Below, piece by piece: positions 18,357-26,831 of a DNA stretch of 64,000 bases. Numbering within the stretch: the first letter of the stretch is position 1; the number at the start of each line of letters is the position of its first letter. The notes under the pieces were generated by a model that saw only the letters and a program-made list of their open reading frames with translations, searched no databases and was not told the origin of the DNA. The position numbers were made by a program, and so were the translations under genes. The stretch is from an uncultured Flavobacteriaceae bacterium (GTDB lineage Bacteria > Bacteroidota > Bacteroidia > Flavobacteriales > Flavobacteriaceae), in contig CANMFQ010000004.1 of the NCBI GenBank assembly GCA_947497145.1, positions 194,560-258,559 on the forward strand. Reading direction: 5' to 3'.

Positions 18357-18387
18357 CAAAGATAGGTCGCTACTTAGTTTCAAACAA
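18357..18387 (-). promoter_or_regulatory. Bacteroidota-type promoter of queE
   Basis: On the minus strand TTG at 18387-18385, a 20-nt spacer, and TATCTTTG at 18364-18357 give a near-ideal -33/-7 pair. The -7 element is 4 nt from the annotated ATG, placing the transcription start at or next to the start codon. Confidence 0.75.
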
Positions 18388-18608
18388 GCAGAAGCCCTAT
18401 CTTCTTCCGTCTCCTTTTTTTACCTGATTATAATTTGGGGTTCACAATTACAAACAATATCGTCACGTACACCCCCATAGTAGCAGCATATTGAATTCAT
18501 CTGATTAGAAAAAACCCATGTCATTGAATACTAATTTTATGATAATCTTGTCACCTACACCCCTATTAAACCATAAAATTCCATTATTTTTATCCCAAAT
18601 TTTACCAA

Positions 18609-20114
18609 ATGAGTACTACAGAAGAATTCTTTTCGCACATTGAAAAAGGCTATACAACCAAAGGAGATTTCATCACTATTGGCGCTGCTATGCTTGATGG
18701 CGAAGCCGTTACCAATGCACATGTAAAAATCCCGTTGAAGACCTTAAACCGTCACGGACTTATTGCTGGCGCTACAGGAACAGGAAAAACAAAGACACTT
18801 CAAGTACTTGCAGAAAATTTATCGGAGAAGGGTATACCTGTTTTGCTGATGGATTTAAAAGGTGATTTAAGTGGTATTGCACAACCTAGCCCAGGGCATC
18901 CTAAAATTGACGAACGTCATGCAAAAATTGGACTTCCTTTTGAGGCCAAGGGCTTTCCTGTAGAAATATTATCCTTATCAGAACAAGATGGGGTAAAATT
19001 AAGAGCTACAGTATCAGAATTTGGTCCTACCCTACTCTCACGTATTTTAGATCTTAGCGAAACGCAAGAAGGTATTGTTGCGGTGGTTTTTAAATATTGT
19101 GATGACAATAAACTTCCGCTGTTAGACCTAAAAGATTTCAAAAAAGTACTCCAATACGCCACTGGAGAAGGCAAAGCTGAATTCACCAAAGATTATGGGC
19201 GTATTTCAACAAGCTCTACAGGAACAATCCTCAGAAAAATCATAGAACTAGAACAACAAGGTGCTGATTTATTTTTTGGCGAAAAATCTTTCGAGGTTGA
19301 TGATTTAACACGGATTGATGAAAATGGTAAAGGCTATATCAATATTATTCGCCTAACCGACATACAAGATCGACCCAAATTATTTTCTACCTTCATGTTG
19401 AGTTTATTAGCGGAAATATACACTACTTTCCCTGAACAAGGAGACAGTGATCGCCCTGAGTTAATTTTATTTATTGATGAAGCCCATCTTATTTTTAAAG
19501 AAGCTTCAAAAGCCTTGTTAGACCAAATTGAGAGCATTGTAAAACTAATTCGATCAAAAGGTATTGGACTTTATTTTGTTACGCAAAACCCAACTGATGT
19601 ACCCAATGAAGTATTGGCACAACTGGGTTTAAAAGTACAACACGCCCTTCGCGCTTTTACGGCTCGCGATAGAAAAGCTATAAAATTGACAGCTGAAAAC
19701 TACCCCGAATCTGAATTTTACAACACCAAAGAAGTGCTCACCTCTTTAGGTATTGGGGAAGCCTTAGTTTCTGCTTTAGACGAAAAAGGAAGACCCACAC
19801 CATTGGCTGCGACATTACTAAGAGCACCCATGAGCCGTATGGATGTGCTTACCGAAGGAGAATTAGATGCCGTAATTACAAAATCAAAACTGGTTCGTAA
19901 ATATAGTGACGTTATAGATCGTGAAAGCGCTTATGAGATTCTCAATGAGAAAATTGAAAGCGCTGAAAAAGAAGCTGAAAAAGAGAAACAAAAACCAGCC
20001 CCAAGACGAACTACACGAAGAACTAGTACACGACAAAACCCTATTGTAAAAGTTTTAACCAGTGCTACCTTTATAAGAGGTGTACTGGGTATTTTGAAAA
20101 AAGTAATGCGATAA
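18609..20114 (+). CDS. HerA-like ATPase (DUF853, YjgR type)
   Basis: This 501-residue P-loop ATPase has Walker A GATGTGKT (about residues 54-61), Walker B LILFIDEAHLIF, and blocks HGLIAGATG, LLMDLKGDLSGIAQPS and YFVTQNPTDVPNEVLAQLG. These define the DUF853 (YjgR) branch of the HerA/FtsK superfamily. The C-terminus has a Lys/Glu coiled stretch and a basic tail (PRRTTRRTSTRQNP). The biochemical role is unknown; relatives are thought to translocate or pump on DNA. No NurA-type nuclease gene is adjacent, so this is not a classical HerA-NurA pair. Confidence 0.88.
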   Translation: MSTTEEFFSHIEKGYTTKGDFITIGAAMLDGEAVTNAHVKIPLKTLNRHGLIAGATGTGKTKTLQVLAENLSEKGIPVLLMDLKGDLSGIAQPSPGHPKIDERHAKIGLPFEAKGFPVEILSLSEQDGVKLRATVSEFGPTLLSRILDLSETQEGIVAVVFKYCDDNKLPLLDLKDFKKVLQYATGEGKAEFTKDYGRISTSSTGTILRKIIELEQQGADLFFGEKSFEVDDLTRIDENGKGYINIIRLTDIQDRPKLFSTFMLSLLAEIYTTFPEQGDSDRPELILFIDEAHLIFKEASKALLDQIESIVKLIRSKGIGLYFVTQNPTDVPNEVLAQLGLKVQHALRAFTARDRKAIKLTAENYPESEFYNTKEVLTSLGIGEALVSALDEKGRPTPLAATLLRAPMSRMDVLTEGELDAVITKSKLVRKYSDVIDRESAYEILNEKIESAEKEAEKEKQKPAPRRTTRRTSTRQNPIVKVLTSATFIRGVLGILKKVMR

Positions 20115-20244
20115 AACACATAGTATAGCTAATTAAACCGCGAGAAGAATACGTGCTAAAAACGGCTTCTTCATTAGGATGCTTTAGGCTCAAACGCAAT
20201 CATTATCATCAAACAAATCAATTCGTTAACTTAAACTTATTCGT

Positions 20245-20799
20245 GTGAAAAACACCATTATAGCAATTTTAATTTGTGCCGCTTTTATATTGACACAATG
20301 TCAAGGAAACAAAGACAAAACATTTTTAATTACAAAAAACAGCATCGGAAGACTAGAAAAAACCAGCCTTGCAAGAGATTTAGCTGTTATTTTTGACCAA
20401 GATTCTATTGTTAAAGACTCAACCACAATAATAAGGGGTTTTGATGCAAAAAAAATAGACATTTATGAAAAAGGAGGCAGCCACCTACTTACATTAACAA
20501 CAAGTTCTGATAGTATTCCTACCATTGAAAACGTACGCATTCAAGACCCCAGATTTGAGACAGAAGAAGGCATTGGACTAAATAGTACTTTCAAAGACGT
20601 AAAAGAAAAATACACCATTAGTAAAATAGTTACGTCAATCAACAATGTTATTGTTTTTATAAAAGACAGTGATTTGTATTTTACTATAGATAAAAAAGAA
20701 CTTCCTTCGAATGTCAAATACCGATCAGATGTTCAAATTGAAGAAGTACAAATACCCGACAATGCAAAATTGAAATATATGATGTTAGGATGGAAATAA
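20245..20799 (+). CDS. Hypothetical lipoprotein
   Basis: A 184-residue protein starting with GTG and carrying a lipoprotein signal (AILICAAFILTQCQGNK). The mature part contains DPRFETEEGIGLNSTFKDVKEKYTI, faintly like DUF1131-type envelope proteins, but I do not recognise it with confidence. Predicted to be anchored in the cell envelope. It sits 31 bp ahead of the alpha/beta-hydrolase gene on the same strand, and the two may be cotranscribed. No function is assigned. Confidence 0.7.
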   Translation: MKNTIIAILICAAFILTQCQGNKDKTFLITKNSIGRLEKTSLARDLAVIFDQDSIVKDSTTIIRGFDAKKIDIYEKGGSHLLTLTTSSDSIPTIENVRIQDPRFETEEGIGLNSTFKDVKEKYTISKIVTSINNVIVFIKDSDLYFTIDKKELPSNVKYRSDVQIEEVQIPDNAKLKYMMLGWK

Positions 20800-20830
20800 T
20801 GCACTACATCTTAATAGTACCAACTCACGT

Positions 20831-21661
20831 ATGTTAAAAAAGCTACTCGCAAAAATTTATGGATTAGCACTCAATATACTCGCTTTTTTTTCAAAAAAAA
20901 CAGCTGGAGAAAAAGCATTTTTGGTTTTTTGCACTGTACGCAAAGGGAGGGTGTTACCACATCAAACAGCTTTTTTAGACGCTGCTAAAAGTGAAGTACG
21001 CACAATTTTAGAGCATGACATACAAACCTATCATTGGCCAGGAAAAAAAGATACCGTTTTATTAATACATGGCTGGGAGAGCAATGCTTATAGATGGCGC
21101 AAATTAATAGAAAAACTAAAGGCCGCAGAATTTAATATTATTGCTTTTGACGCGCCTGCTCATGGGTACTCATCGGGGAAGGTTTTACATGTACCCTTAT
21201 ATGAAAAAATAGTACAAGATCTAAGAACCACCTACCAACCTTCATTTATAATTGGTCATTCTGTGGGTGGCATGACCCTCATGTATCACCTGCATTTACA
21301 TAAAGACGCTGACCTAAAAAAGGTTGTAACCATTGGAGCACCATCAGAATTTTATGAAATAATTAGCCATTACCAAACATTATTAGGCTTAAACCATAGG
21401 GTGATGTCTGCTCTTGAATTGTACATCAAAAACACCTTTGGGTTTGGTTTTAAAGCTTTTTCAACCTCAAAATTTGCAAAAGAAAACACCAAAACAGGCT
21501 TGCTTTTACATGATAAATTAGATACCATCACGCCTTACCATTGTTCTGAACAAGTACATGCCAATTGGAAAAACAGCACCTTAATAAGTACTGAAGGCTT
21601 AGGACACTCGATGCATCAAGATGAAATAAATAATAAAATTGTACAATTTTTAGAGTCCTAA
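20831..21661 (+). CDS. Alpha/beta-hydrolase
   Basis: A 276-residue alpha/beta-hydrolase fold protein. The oxyanion region is VLLIHGWESNAYRW, the nucleophile elbow is FIIGHSVGGMTL, an Asp-containing loop is LLLHDKLDTITPYH, and the catalytic His is in GLGHSMHQDE near the end. The N-terminal 40 residues include a hydrophobic stretch that may associate with a membrane. It is probably an esterase or lipase-like hydrolase. The substrate is unknown. It likely shares a transcript with the upstream lipoprotein gene. Confidence 0.85.
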   Translation: MLKKLLAKIYGLALNILAFFSKKTAGEKAFLVFCTVRKGRVLPHQTAFLDAAKSEVRTILEHDIQTYHWPGKKDTVLLIHGWESNAYRWRKLIEKLKAAEFNIIAFDAPAHGYSSGKVLHVPLYEKIVQDLRTTYQPSFIIGHSVGGMTLMYHLHLHKDADLKKVVTIGAPSEFYEIISHYQTLLGLNHRVMSALELYIKNTFGFGFKAFSTSKFAKENTKTGLLLHDKLDTITPYHCSEQVHANWKNSTLISTEGLGHSMHQDEINNKIVQFLES

Positions 21662-21746
21662 GAAAGCGGTAATTTAGTGAAGTAATTACGTGCTCTTTTA
21701 GCAGTAGTTTTTCAAATTAAAATTAATCTGAATTAAAAAATAAAAG

Positions 21747-22172
21747 ATGTCTAACATAACACCCTTTCATATTGCTATACCAGTTCATAATCTTGCCGAA
21801 TGCAGAAAATTTTACCGTGATGTTTTAAACTGCGAAGAAGGTCGTAGTAGCGACCATTGGGTAGACTTTAATTTATTTGGGCACCAATTGGTTATTCACT
21901 ACAAACCAAAAAAAACTACTGAAGATTTGCATCACAACCCTGTAGATGGGCATGATGTACCTGTGCCGCACTATGGTGTTGTACTTCCTTGGGATACTTT
22001 TCAATCTTTTGCAGCCACACTAAAAACGAAAGGAGTTTCATTTGTAATAGCACCATATATTCGTTTCGAAGGACAGGTAGGCGAGCAAGCCACCATGTTC
22101 TTTTTAGACCCTGCTGGCAATGCACTAGAGTTTAAATCATTTAAAGACATGACTCAGCTATTTGCCAAGTAA
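21747..22172 (+). CDS. VOC-family (glyoxalase-like) protein
   Basis: A 141-residue single-domain VOC (vicinal oxygen chelate) protein. It begins [24 protein letters not shown] and ends [15 protein letters not shown]. The metal ligands expected in this fold are plausible at the first His (HIAIPV) and the last Glu (LEFK). Relatives include dioxygenases, isomerases and resistance proteins, so the reaction cannot be named. It stands alone, convergent with the aldo/keto reductase gene. Confidence 0.85.
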   Translation: MSNITPFHIAIPVHNLAECRKFYRDVLNCEEGRSSDHWVDFNLFGHQLVIHYKPKKTTEDLHHNPVDGHDVPVPHYGVVLPWDTFQSFAATLKTKGVSFVIAPYIRFEGQVGEQATMFFLDPAGNALEFKSFKDMTQLFAK

Positions 22173-22222
22173 TAATATCAGCAAAAAACCTACTAAACAC
22201 ACTCTTACTTTAAAACAGCTCC

Positions 22223-23194
22223 TTATTGCGACCAAGCTGTTGGTATTCTATCCCAGCGGTGAGCTCGTAGTTTTTGATGTATTGTATTAGTCAAGCCTTT
22301 ACCGTCGCTCACAGCCGTATTTGCTAAAACATTTCTTTCTTTACGCATTCCGGGTATTACTGTACTTACGGTTTTATTCGTCAAAATAAAACGCAATGCC
22401 ATTTCGGCCATCGTCATGCCTTCTGGCACCAAAGGGCGTAAAGCATCGGCATGTGCCACACTAGCATTCAAATTCTCAGGCACAAAATAGGTGCCACGCC
22501 AATCGCCTTCAGGGAACGTGGTTTCTTTAGTTATATTTCCTGTTAAAGTACCTTCATCAAATGGCACTCTTGCAATAACACCAATATTCAGTTTTTCACA
22601 CAACGGAAACAAAACATCCTCTGGGTTTTGATCAAAAATATTATAAATAACCTGTACAGCATCAAGCATACCAGTCTTCAATGCTTCTATTCCATTTTCT
22701 GGCTCCCATCTATTTACACTTATTCCCATAGCAGCAATCTTACCCGACGTTTTTAAATCTTCAATAGCACGCTGCCACTCTTCACGGTGACTCCATCCAT
22801 CATCCCAGGTATGAAACTGCATCAAATCAAGCTGCTCTAATCCTAAATTTTTAAGTGTTTTTTCTGTATAAGTTTTAATATGTGCCGTTGGATATGACTC
22901 CTCAAAAGTATATTCAGGTTTTGCCGGCCACTGAAAATTTTTAGGAGGTATTTTACTAGCCGTGTACAATTTTTTCAACGGATGCCTTCTTACCAAGGCA
23001 CCCAACAATTTTTCACTATGACCTTCACCATAACCCCAGGCCGTATCAAAAAATGTAACACCCCTTTCAACAGCAAGATCCAAACTCTTTGCTGATTGAA
23101 TGTCGCTACTCTCCGTCCAACCAGCCATTCCCCACATGCCATATCCTACCTCACTTACTTGCCAATTTGTTTTACCAAAATTTCTATACTGCAT
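22223..23194 (-). CDS. Aldo/keto reductase
   Basis: A 323-residue NADPH-dependent oxidoreductase of the aldo/keto reductase superfamily. It has MQYRNFGKTNWQVSEVGYGMWGM at the start, the FFDTAWGYGEGHSEKLLG catalytic region (Asp and Tyr), the KIPPKN lysine block, and TVIPGMRKERNVLAN near the nucleotide site at the C-terminus. It is cytoplasmic. It probably reduces an aldehyde or ketone of a sugar or small metabolite. The substrate is not predictable. Confidence 0.88.
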   Translation of the reverse strand: MQYRNFGKTNWQVSEVGYGMWGMAGWTESSDIQSAKSLDLAVERGVTFFDTAWGYGEGHSEKLLGALVRRHPLKKLYTASKIPPKNFQWPAKPEYTFEESYPTAHIKTYTEKTLKNLGLEQLDLMQFHTWDDGWSHREEWQRAIEDLKTSGKIAAMGISVNRWEPENGIEALKTGMLDAVQVIYNIFDQNPEDVLFPLCEKLNIGVIARVPFDEGTLTGNITKETTFPEGDWRGTYFVPENLNASVAHADALRPLVPEGMTMAEMALRFILTNKTVSTVIPGMRKERNVLANTAVSDGKGLTNTIHQKLRAHRWDRIPTAWSQ

Positions 23195-23229
23195 TTTTTT
23201 ATTCTTTATTAATGGTGATTTTTACCTTA

Positions 23230-24087
23230 TTAATGTTGATGAAAGGCATCTGAAACAAAACCTAACACATCAGGTAATGCATCGCGCCAATAGGTCCAAC
23301 GGTGACCGCCATCACGCACTCTATATTCATGAGGAATTTCTTTTTTTCGCATGGCTATGTGCACCAAACTATTTCCTTCGTAAAGAAAATCATCATCACC
23401 GCAATCAATATACCAGCGTACAGACTTCACATCATCAATCGAAACCGTTTTCAATAATTCTAAAGCACTATGTTGTTTAAAATATTCATTTATTTCTGCT
23501 TGTGAATATGTTACATCGCTTTTTTTCAAACGTTCTTTTAAAGCCGCAATGGTAAGCGGACCAACATAAGCACTCAACGGGCAGGCCGATGAAAATAATT
23601 CAGGATGATGCAAAGCATACATAAAAGATCCTCCTCCACCCATAGATAAACCAGCAACCGCGCGGTATCTTTTTTCTGATTTTATACGATATTTTTGTTC
23701 TACATAAGGCATAAATTCTTCAAAAAAGAAATCTTCATACCGCCAATCAGCACCTTGATTAAAATACCCCATTTTTCCCGTATCGGCATCAGGCATTATA
23801 ATAATCATTGCCGTAGCATTACCCGCTTTTATCTCACGGTCGGTTATCTGCAAAACCTCACCAAATTGCACCCAACCTGTTTGATCATCGGTAGCGCCAT
23901 GCAATAAATACAATACAGGGTAACTACGTGCTGAGGTCTCATAATCTGGCGGCAAATACACTGCATACTTACGCTCACCTTTTAAAATTTTGCTCGTCAT
24001 GGTCAGTTCATCATAAACTTTACCTGTTTGTGCAAAAGACGCGGCAATTAGAAAACATAAAATACAAGTACTAATTATTTTTTTCAT
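23230..24087 (-). CDS. Secreted esterase-family protein
   Basis: This 285-residue protein starts at MKKIISTCILCFLIAASFAQ, a clear signal peptide. The 16 extra residues from 24135 would spoil it. The mature part is an esterase D/feruloyl esterase-like alpha/beta-hydrolase: YPVLYLLHGATDDQTGW (oxyanion), VAGLSMGGGGSFMYAL (Ser nucleophile in GLSMGG), the DCGDDDFLYEGN acid region and DGGHRWTYWRDALP (His). Such enzymes remove acyl or feruloyl/acetyl groups from plant or algal polysaccharides. The gene is isolated, 35 bp from the aldo/keto reductase gene. Confidence 0.86.
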   Translation of the reverse strand: MKKIISTCILCFLIAASFAQTGKVYDELTMTSKILKGERKYAVYLPPDYETSARSYPVLYLLHGATDDQTGWVQFGEVLQITDREIKAGNATAMIIIMPDADTGKMGYFNQGADWRYEDFFFEEFMPYVEQKYRIKSEKRYRAVAGLSMGGGGSFMYALHHPELFSSACPLSAYVGPLTIAALKERLKKSDVTYSQAEINEYFKQHSALELLKTVSIDDVKSVRWYIDCGDDDFLYEGNSLVHIAMRKKEIPHEYRVRDGGHRWTYWRDALPDVLGFVSDAFHQH

Positions 24088-24271
24088 GGTTTTAAGGATA
24101 TAGTTGGAATAAATAGAACAGCCACAAGATAACAAAAGAAGCTTATATTTACAGTCTTAAATATGAAGTCTTCATACATAAACTGGGCTCAAAAAATAGC
24201 ATCACCCCCACTACCGTAATAAGCAGACCAAAATGAATCAACAGGGCACGCATATAAAATTTGCAAAGTCA

Positions 24272-24301
24272 TTGTTAATTTCAATAATTGAAGTATATTT
24301 G
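24272..24301 (+). promoter_or_regulatory. Promoter of rpsP-rimM
   Basis: TTG at 24272-24274, exactly 19 nt, then TATATTTG at 24294-24301, matching the Bacteroidota consensus. The predicted leader of about 65 nt contains two GC-rich hairpin candidates in an AT-rich setting: CCC/GGG around 24304-24315, and AGGGT/ACCCT at 24343-24347 and 24353-24357. Confidence 0.82.
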
Positions 24302-24372
24302 CACCCCTTTTAGGGACAAAAGTTTAAAATGAATTAATAATCAGGGTCGGGCACCCTACAAATTAATGTGAT

Positions 24373-24912
24373 ATGCCAGTTAAAATTAGATTACAGAGAC
24401 ACGGAAAAAAAGGAAAACCATTTTATTGGATCGTTGCAGCAGATGCACGTGCTAAAAGAGATGGTAAATTCTTAGAAAAATTAGGCATCTACAATCCTAA
24501 CACCAACCCAGCTACAATTGACTTAAAATTAGATAACGCCGTACAATGGTTACAGAATGGTGCTCAACCAACTGATACCGCAAGAGCGATTTTATCATAC
24601 AAAGGTGTTTTATTAAAGCATCACTTACTAGGTGGGCTTCGCAAAGGCGCTTTAACCGAAGAGCAAGTTGAAGAAAAATTCAATGCGTGGTTAGAAGAAA
24701 AAGAAAAAACAGTTGCTGCTAAAGTAGGTGGATTAGACAAAGCTAAAGCCGAAGCTAGAGCTGCTGCTTTAAAAGCTGAAAAAGAAGTTAATGACAAACG
24801 TGCATTAGCTGCTGCTGAGGCTGCATTGCCAGAAGCTGCTGAAGGTGAAGCTGCTGCGGAAGCGACTACTGAAGAAGCTCCTGCTACCGAAGCATCTACA
24901 GAAAAAGAATAA
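24373..24912 (+). CDS. rpsP: 30S ribosomal protein S16
   Basis: The first 85 or so residues are canonical bS16 ([43 protein letters not shown]). The protein then extends to 179 residues through a helical, Ala/Glu/Lys-rich tail ending in acidic repeats ([17 protein letters not shown]). Long tails are common in Bacteroidota S16. S16 is a primary-binding protein of the small subunit. rimM follows after 15 bp, the usual pairing. The gene has a well-formed promoter and a structured leader. Confidence 0.97.
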   Translation: MPVKIRLQRHGKKGKPFYWIVAADARAKRDGKFLEKLGIYNPNTNPATIDLKLDNAVQWLQNGAQPTDTARAILSYKGVLLKHHLLGGLRKGALTEEQVEEKFNAWLEEKEKTVAAKVGGLDKAKAEARAAALKAEKEVNDKRALAAAEAALPEAAEGEAAAEATTEEAPATEASTEKE

Positions 24913-24927
24913 TAAACTATAGAAGCG

Positions 24928-25455
24928 ATGCGAAAGGAAGACTGTTTCTACCTAGGCAAAATCGTTTCTAAATATAGTTTCAAGGGTGAGGTACTTGTAA
25001 AAATAGATACCGACGAACCTGAATTATACGATAATATGGAATCAGTTTTTGTTGCCTTGCGCAATAATCTGGTTCCATTTTTTATTCGTAAATGCCGCCT
25101 GCATAAATCTGCTTTATTACGTATTGACTTTGAAGATGTAACCTCAGAAGATGATGCTGATAAAATCATAGGATCCGAATTATACCTTCCCCTTTCCTTT
25201 TTACCCAAGCTAACAGGAAATAAGTTCTATTTTCATGAAGTAATTGGCTTTACTGTTATCGATGAAGCACATGGCAACATTGGCAATATTCAAAGCGTAA
25301 ACGATACCACCTCTCAAGCATTATTTGAAATCTTGAAAGGTGATAAAGAATTATTGATTCCTATCAATGACGATATTATCACCCGCGTTGATCGAGAAAA
25401 TAAAACCATCCACGTACGTACACCAGAAGGTTTGGTTGATTTATATCTATCATAG
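24928..25455 (+). CDS. rimM: Ribosome maturation factor RimM
   Basis: A 175-residue protein with the RimM N-terminal beta-barrel (FYLGKIVSKYSFKGEVLVKIDTD) and a PRC-barrel C-terminal domain (FHEVIGFTVIDEAHGNIG...LLIPINDDIITRVDRENKTIHV). RimM binds S19 and assists 16S rRNA processing in 30S assembly. It is coupled to rpsP as in most bacteria, but trmD and rplS are not the next genes here. It ends 7 bp before a convergent gene. Confidence 0.95.
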   Translation: MRKEDCFYLGKIVSKYSFKGEVLVKIDTDEPELYDNMESVFVALRNNLVPFFIRKCRLHKSALLRIDFEDVTSEDDADKIIGSELYLPLSFLPKLTGNKFYFHEVIGFTVIDEAHGNIGNIQSVNDTTSQALFEILKGDKELLIPINDDIITRVDRENKTIHVRTPEGLVDLYLS

Positions 25456-25462
25456 GATAGTT

Positions 25463-26509
25463 TTATTTCAATGCTTTTTCACAAAACGCCAAGCACTTTT
25501 TAACTTCTTCAACTGCATTAGAACCTTTAGGAACTTCATACTCCAATTCTATAGTACCCGGATGTGTGTATTTATTATTTCGCATTAATTGCAGTGCTTG
25601 AGCAATGGGTGTATCGCCTTGACCCCATGCTAAATTACCTTTACCATTTTCTGGTGTTTGCCTATCCTTTAAATGCATACTTTTTATACGGTCATGCTTT
25701 GCAATGATTATTTCTAATGGTTTAGAATTACCAGCCGCCACATAATGCCCCAAATCGAGATTTAAAGCATTGTAATTTGATTGTTGCAAAGCCGTATCCC
25801 ATAAGGTTGGCGTCTGCTGTTCATGCCCGTGGTAGCCAACATAAATACTATTCTTTTTGGCTAAAGCGCCTAATCTTTGAGTGTGCTTATCATCACTAGG
25901 GTGCTCTACAGTAACATGGCTAGCTCCCAACAACTTACCTGCCTTCATTCCCCATTCAATATCAGCATCAGTATTGTCTTTCCCAAATGTATTTCTTGGT
26001 TTAAAAGCATAAATATTCACCCCAGCATCATTATACATTTTTCTGAATTTAGTAAACTTATCCATAGACATTGATGCACGCCAATCGGCTACCTTTTTGT
26101 TGTATGCCAGTTGCGCTTCCTGCAATGCTGCCAATTCCTTTTCCTCATCTTCAGTAAGCTGTCCATCACGTTTTTTGCGTCCCAAAGTATAGAAAGTCTT
26201 CATATCAACTGTACTTTTTGGTTTTCCAGCAAAATTCTCTGCGGGGTCTCCTATCAATTCTATAGCGTTAATACCACAGTCTAACACATACTTTAACGTA
26301 GCCTCAGCACTTTGATCTTCCATACTTCTAAACGAATAGGTAATCACCCCAATCTGCACGCCATTAAAAACAGAATTTGGCTTTTTGTAATGTTTAAGTA
26401 TAGCTGGAGCTCCAAAAAGTGAAGGCCCTATAAGAGCAGTGCCAGCTGCTGCAACTGCTGATTTTTGAATAAATTTTCGTCTATTAAAATGCGTGTCTTT
26501 TTTTTTCAT
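25463..26509 (-). CDS. Sugar phosphate isomerase/epimerase-like TIM barrel, Tat-exported
   Basis: Started at MKKKDTHFNRRKFIQKSAVAAAG, this 348-residue protein has a twin-arginine signal (RRKFIQ) and a xylose-isomerase-like TIM-barrel domain: GVQIGVITYSFRSM, NAIELIGDPAEN, HVTVEHPSDD, YVGYHGHEQ, LNLDLGHYVAAGNS and KSMHLKDRQTPENGKGNLAWGQGD. The His, Asp and Glu residues in the late strands fit the metal site of the family. In Bacteroidota, exported members often work with Gfo/Idh oxidoreductases and DUF1080 proteins on oxidised sugars. Here it stands apart from that locus at 44-50 kb. Confidence 0.85.
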   Translation of the reverse strand: MKKKDTHFNRRKFIQKSAVAAAGTALIGPSLFGAPAILKHYKKPNSVFNGVQIGVITYSFRSMEDQSAEATLKYVLDCGINAIELIGDPAENFAGKPKSTVDMKTFYTLGRKKRDGQLTEDEEKELAALQEAQLAYNKKVADWRASMSMDKFTKFRKMYNDAGVNIYAFKPRNTFGKDNTDADIEWGMKAGKLLGASHVTVEHPSDDKHTQRLGALAKKNSIYVGYHGHEQQTPTLWDTALQQSNYNALNLDLGHYVAAGNSKPLEIIIAKHDRIKSMHLKDRQTPENGKGNLAWGQGDTPIAQALQLMRNNKYTHPGTIELEYEVPKGSNAVEEVKKCLAFCEKALK

Positions 26510-26705
26510 GGAACAGCTTGTTTTTGGATTTTTAAATTTAAAGAAAGGTAATTTACAATTTTTATGCATTCAAGTCGTATTCATCTTCATTTTTTATGGC
26601 AATGCACAGCCTCGTTAAGAAACAAGAAATAGGAGTAAAAAAATGGCTTTGTTCTTGTTTCTTCATAGAAAGTGGTCTTTATAATACAACATATTAGTTT
26701 GTAAC

Positions 26706-26737
26706 TGGCAGTTAGATGACATTAATTGAAAAATCTA
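26706..26737. repeat. Dispersed intergenic repeat, copy A
   Basis: A 32-bp word starting tggcagttagatgacat recurs at 51101-51132 with three or so mismatches in its second half. The DNA before both copies also shares ggtctttata and runs of the words aagaaacaag and cttgtttctt. The rest of the 322-bp gap 26510-26831 shows nothing else. Confidence 0.65.
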
Positions 26738-26831
26738 TTATGTGTTAAAATGCACTAATTGCAACTTCAATCCTAAAAATTTAAAGGAGTTCTGTATCTT
26801 TATCTTTCGATTGCAATTCAACAACCCAACT

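Noticed and set aside
24343-24357. Intrinsic terminator before rpsP
   Set aside because: Stem is only 5 bp and no T run follows; more likely a leader structure.
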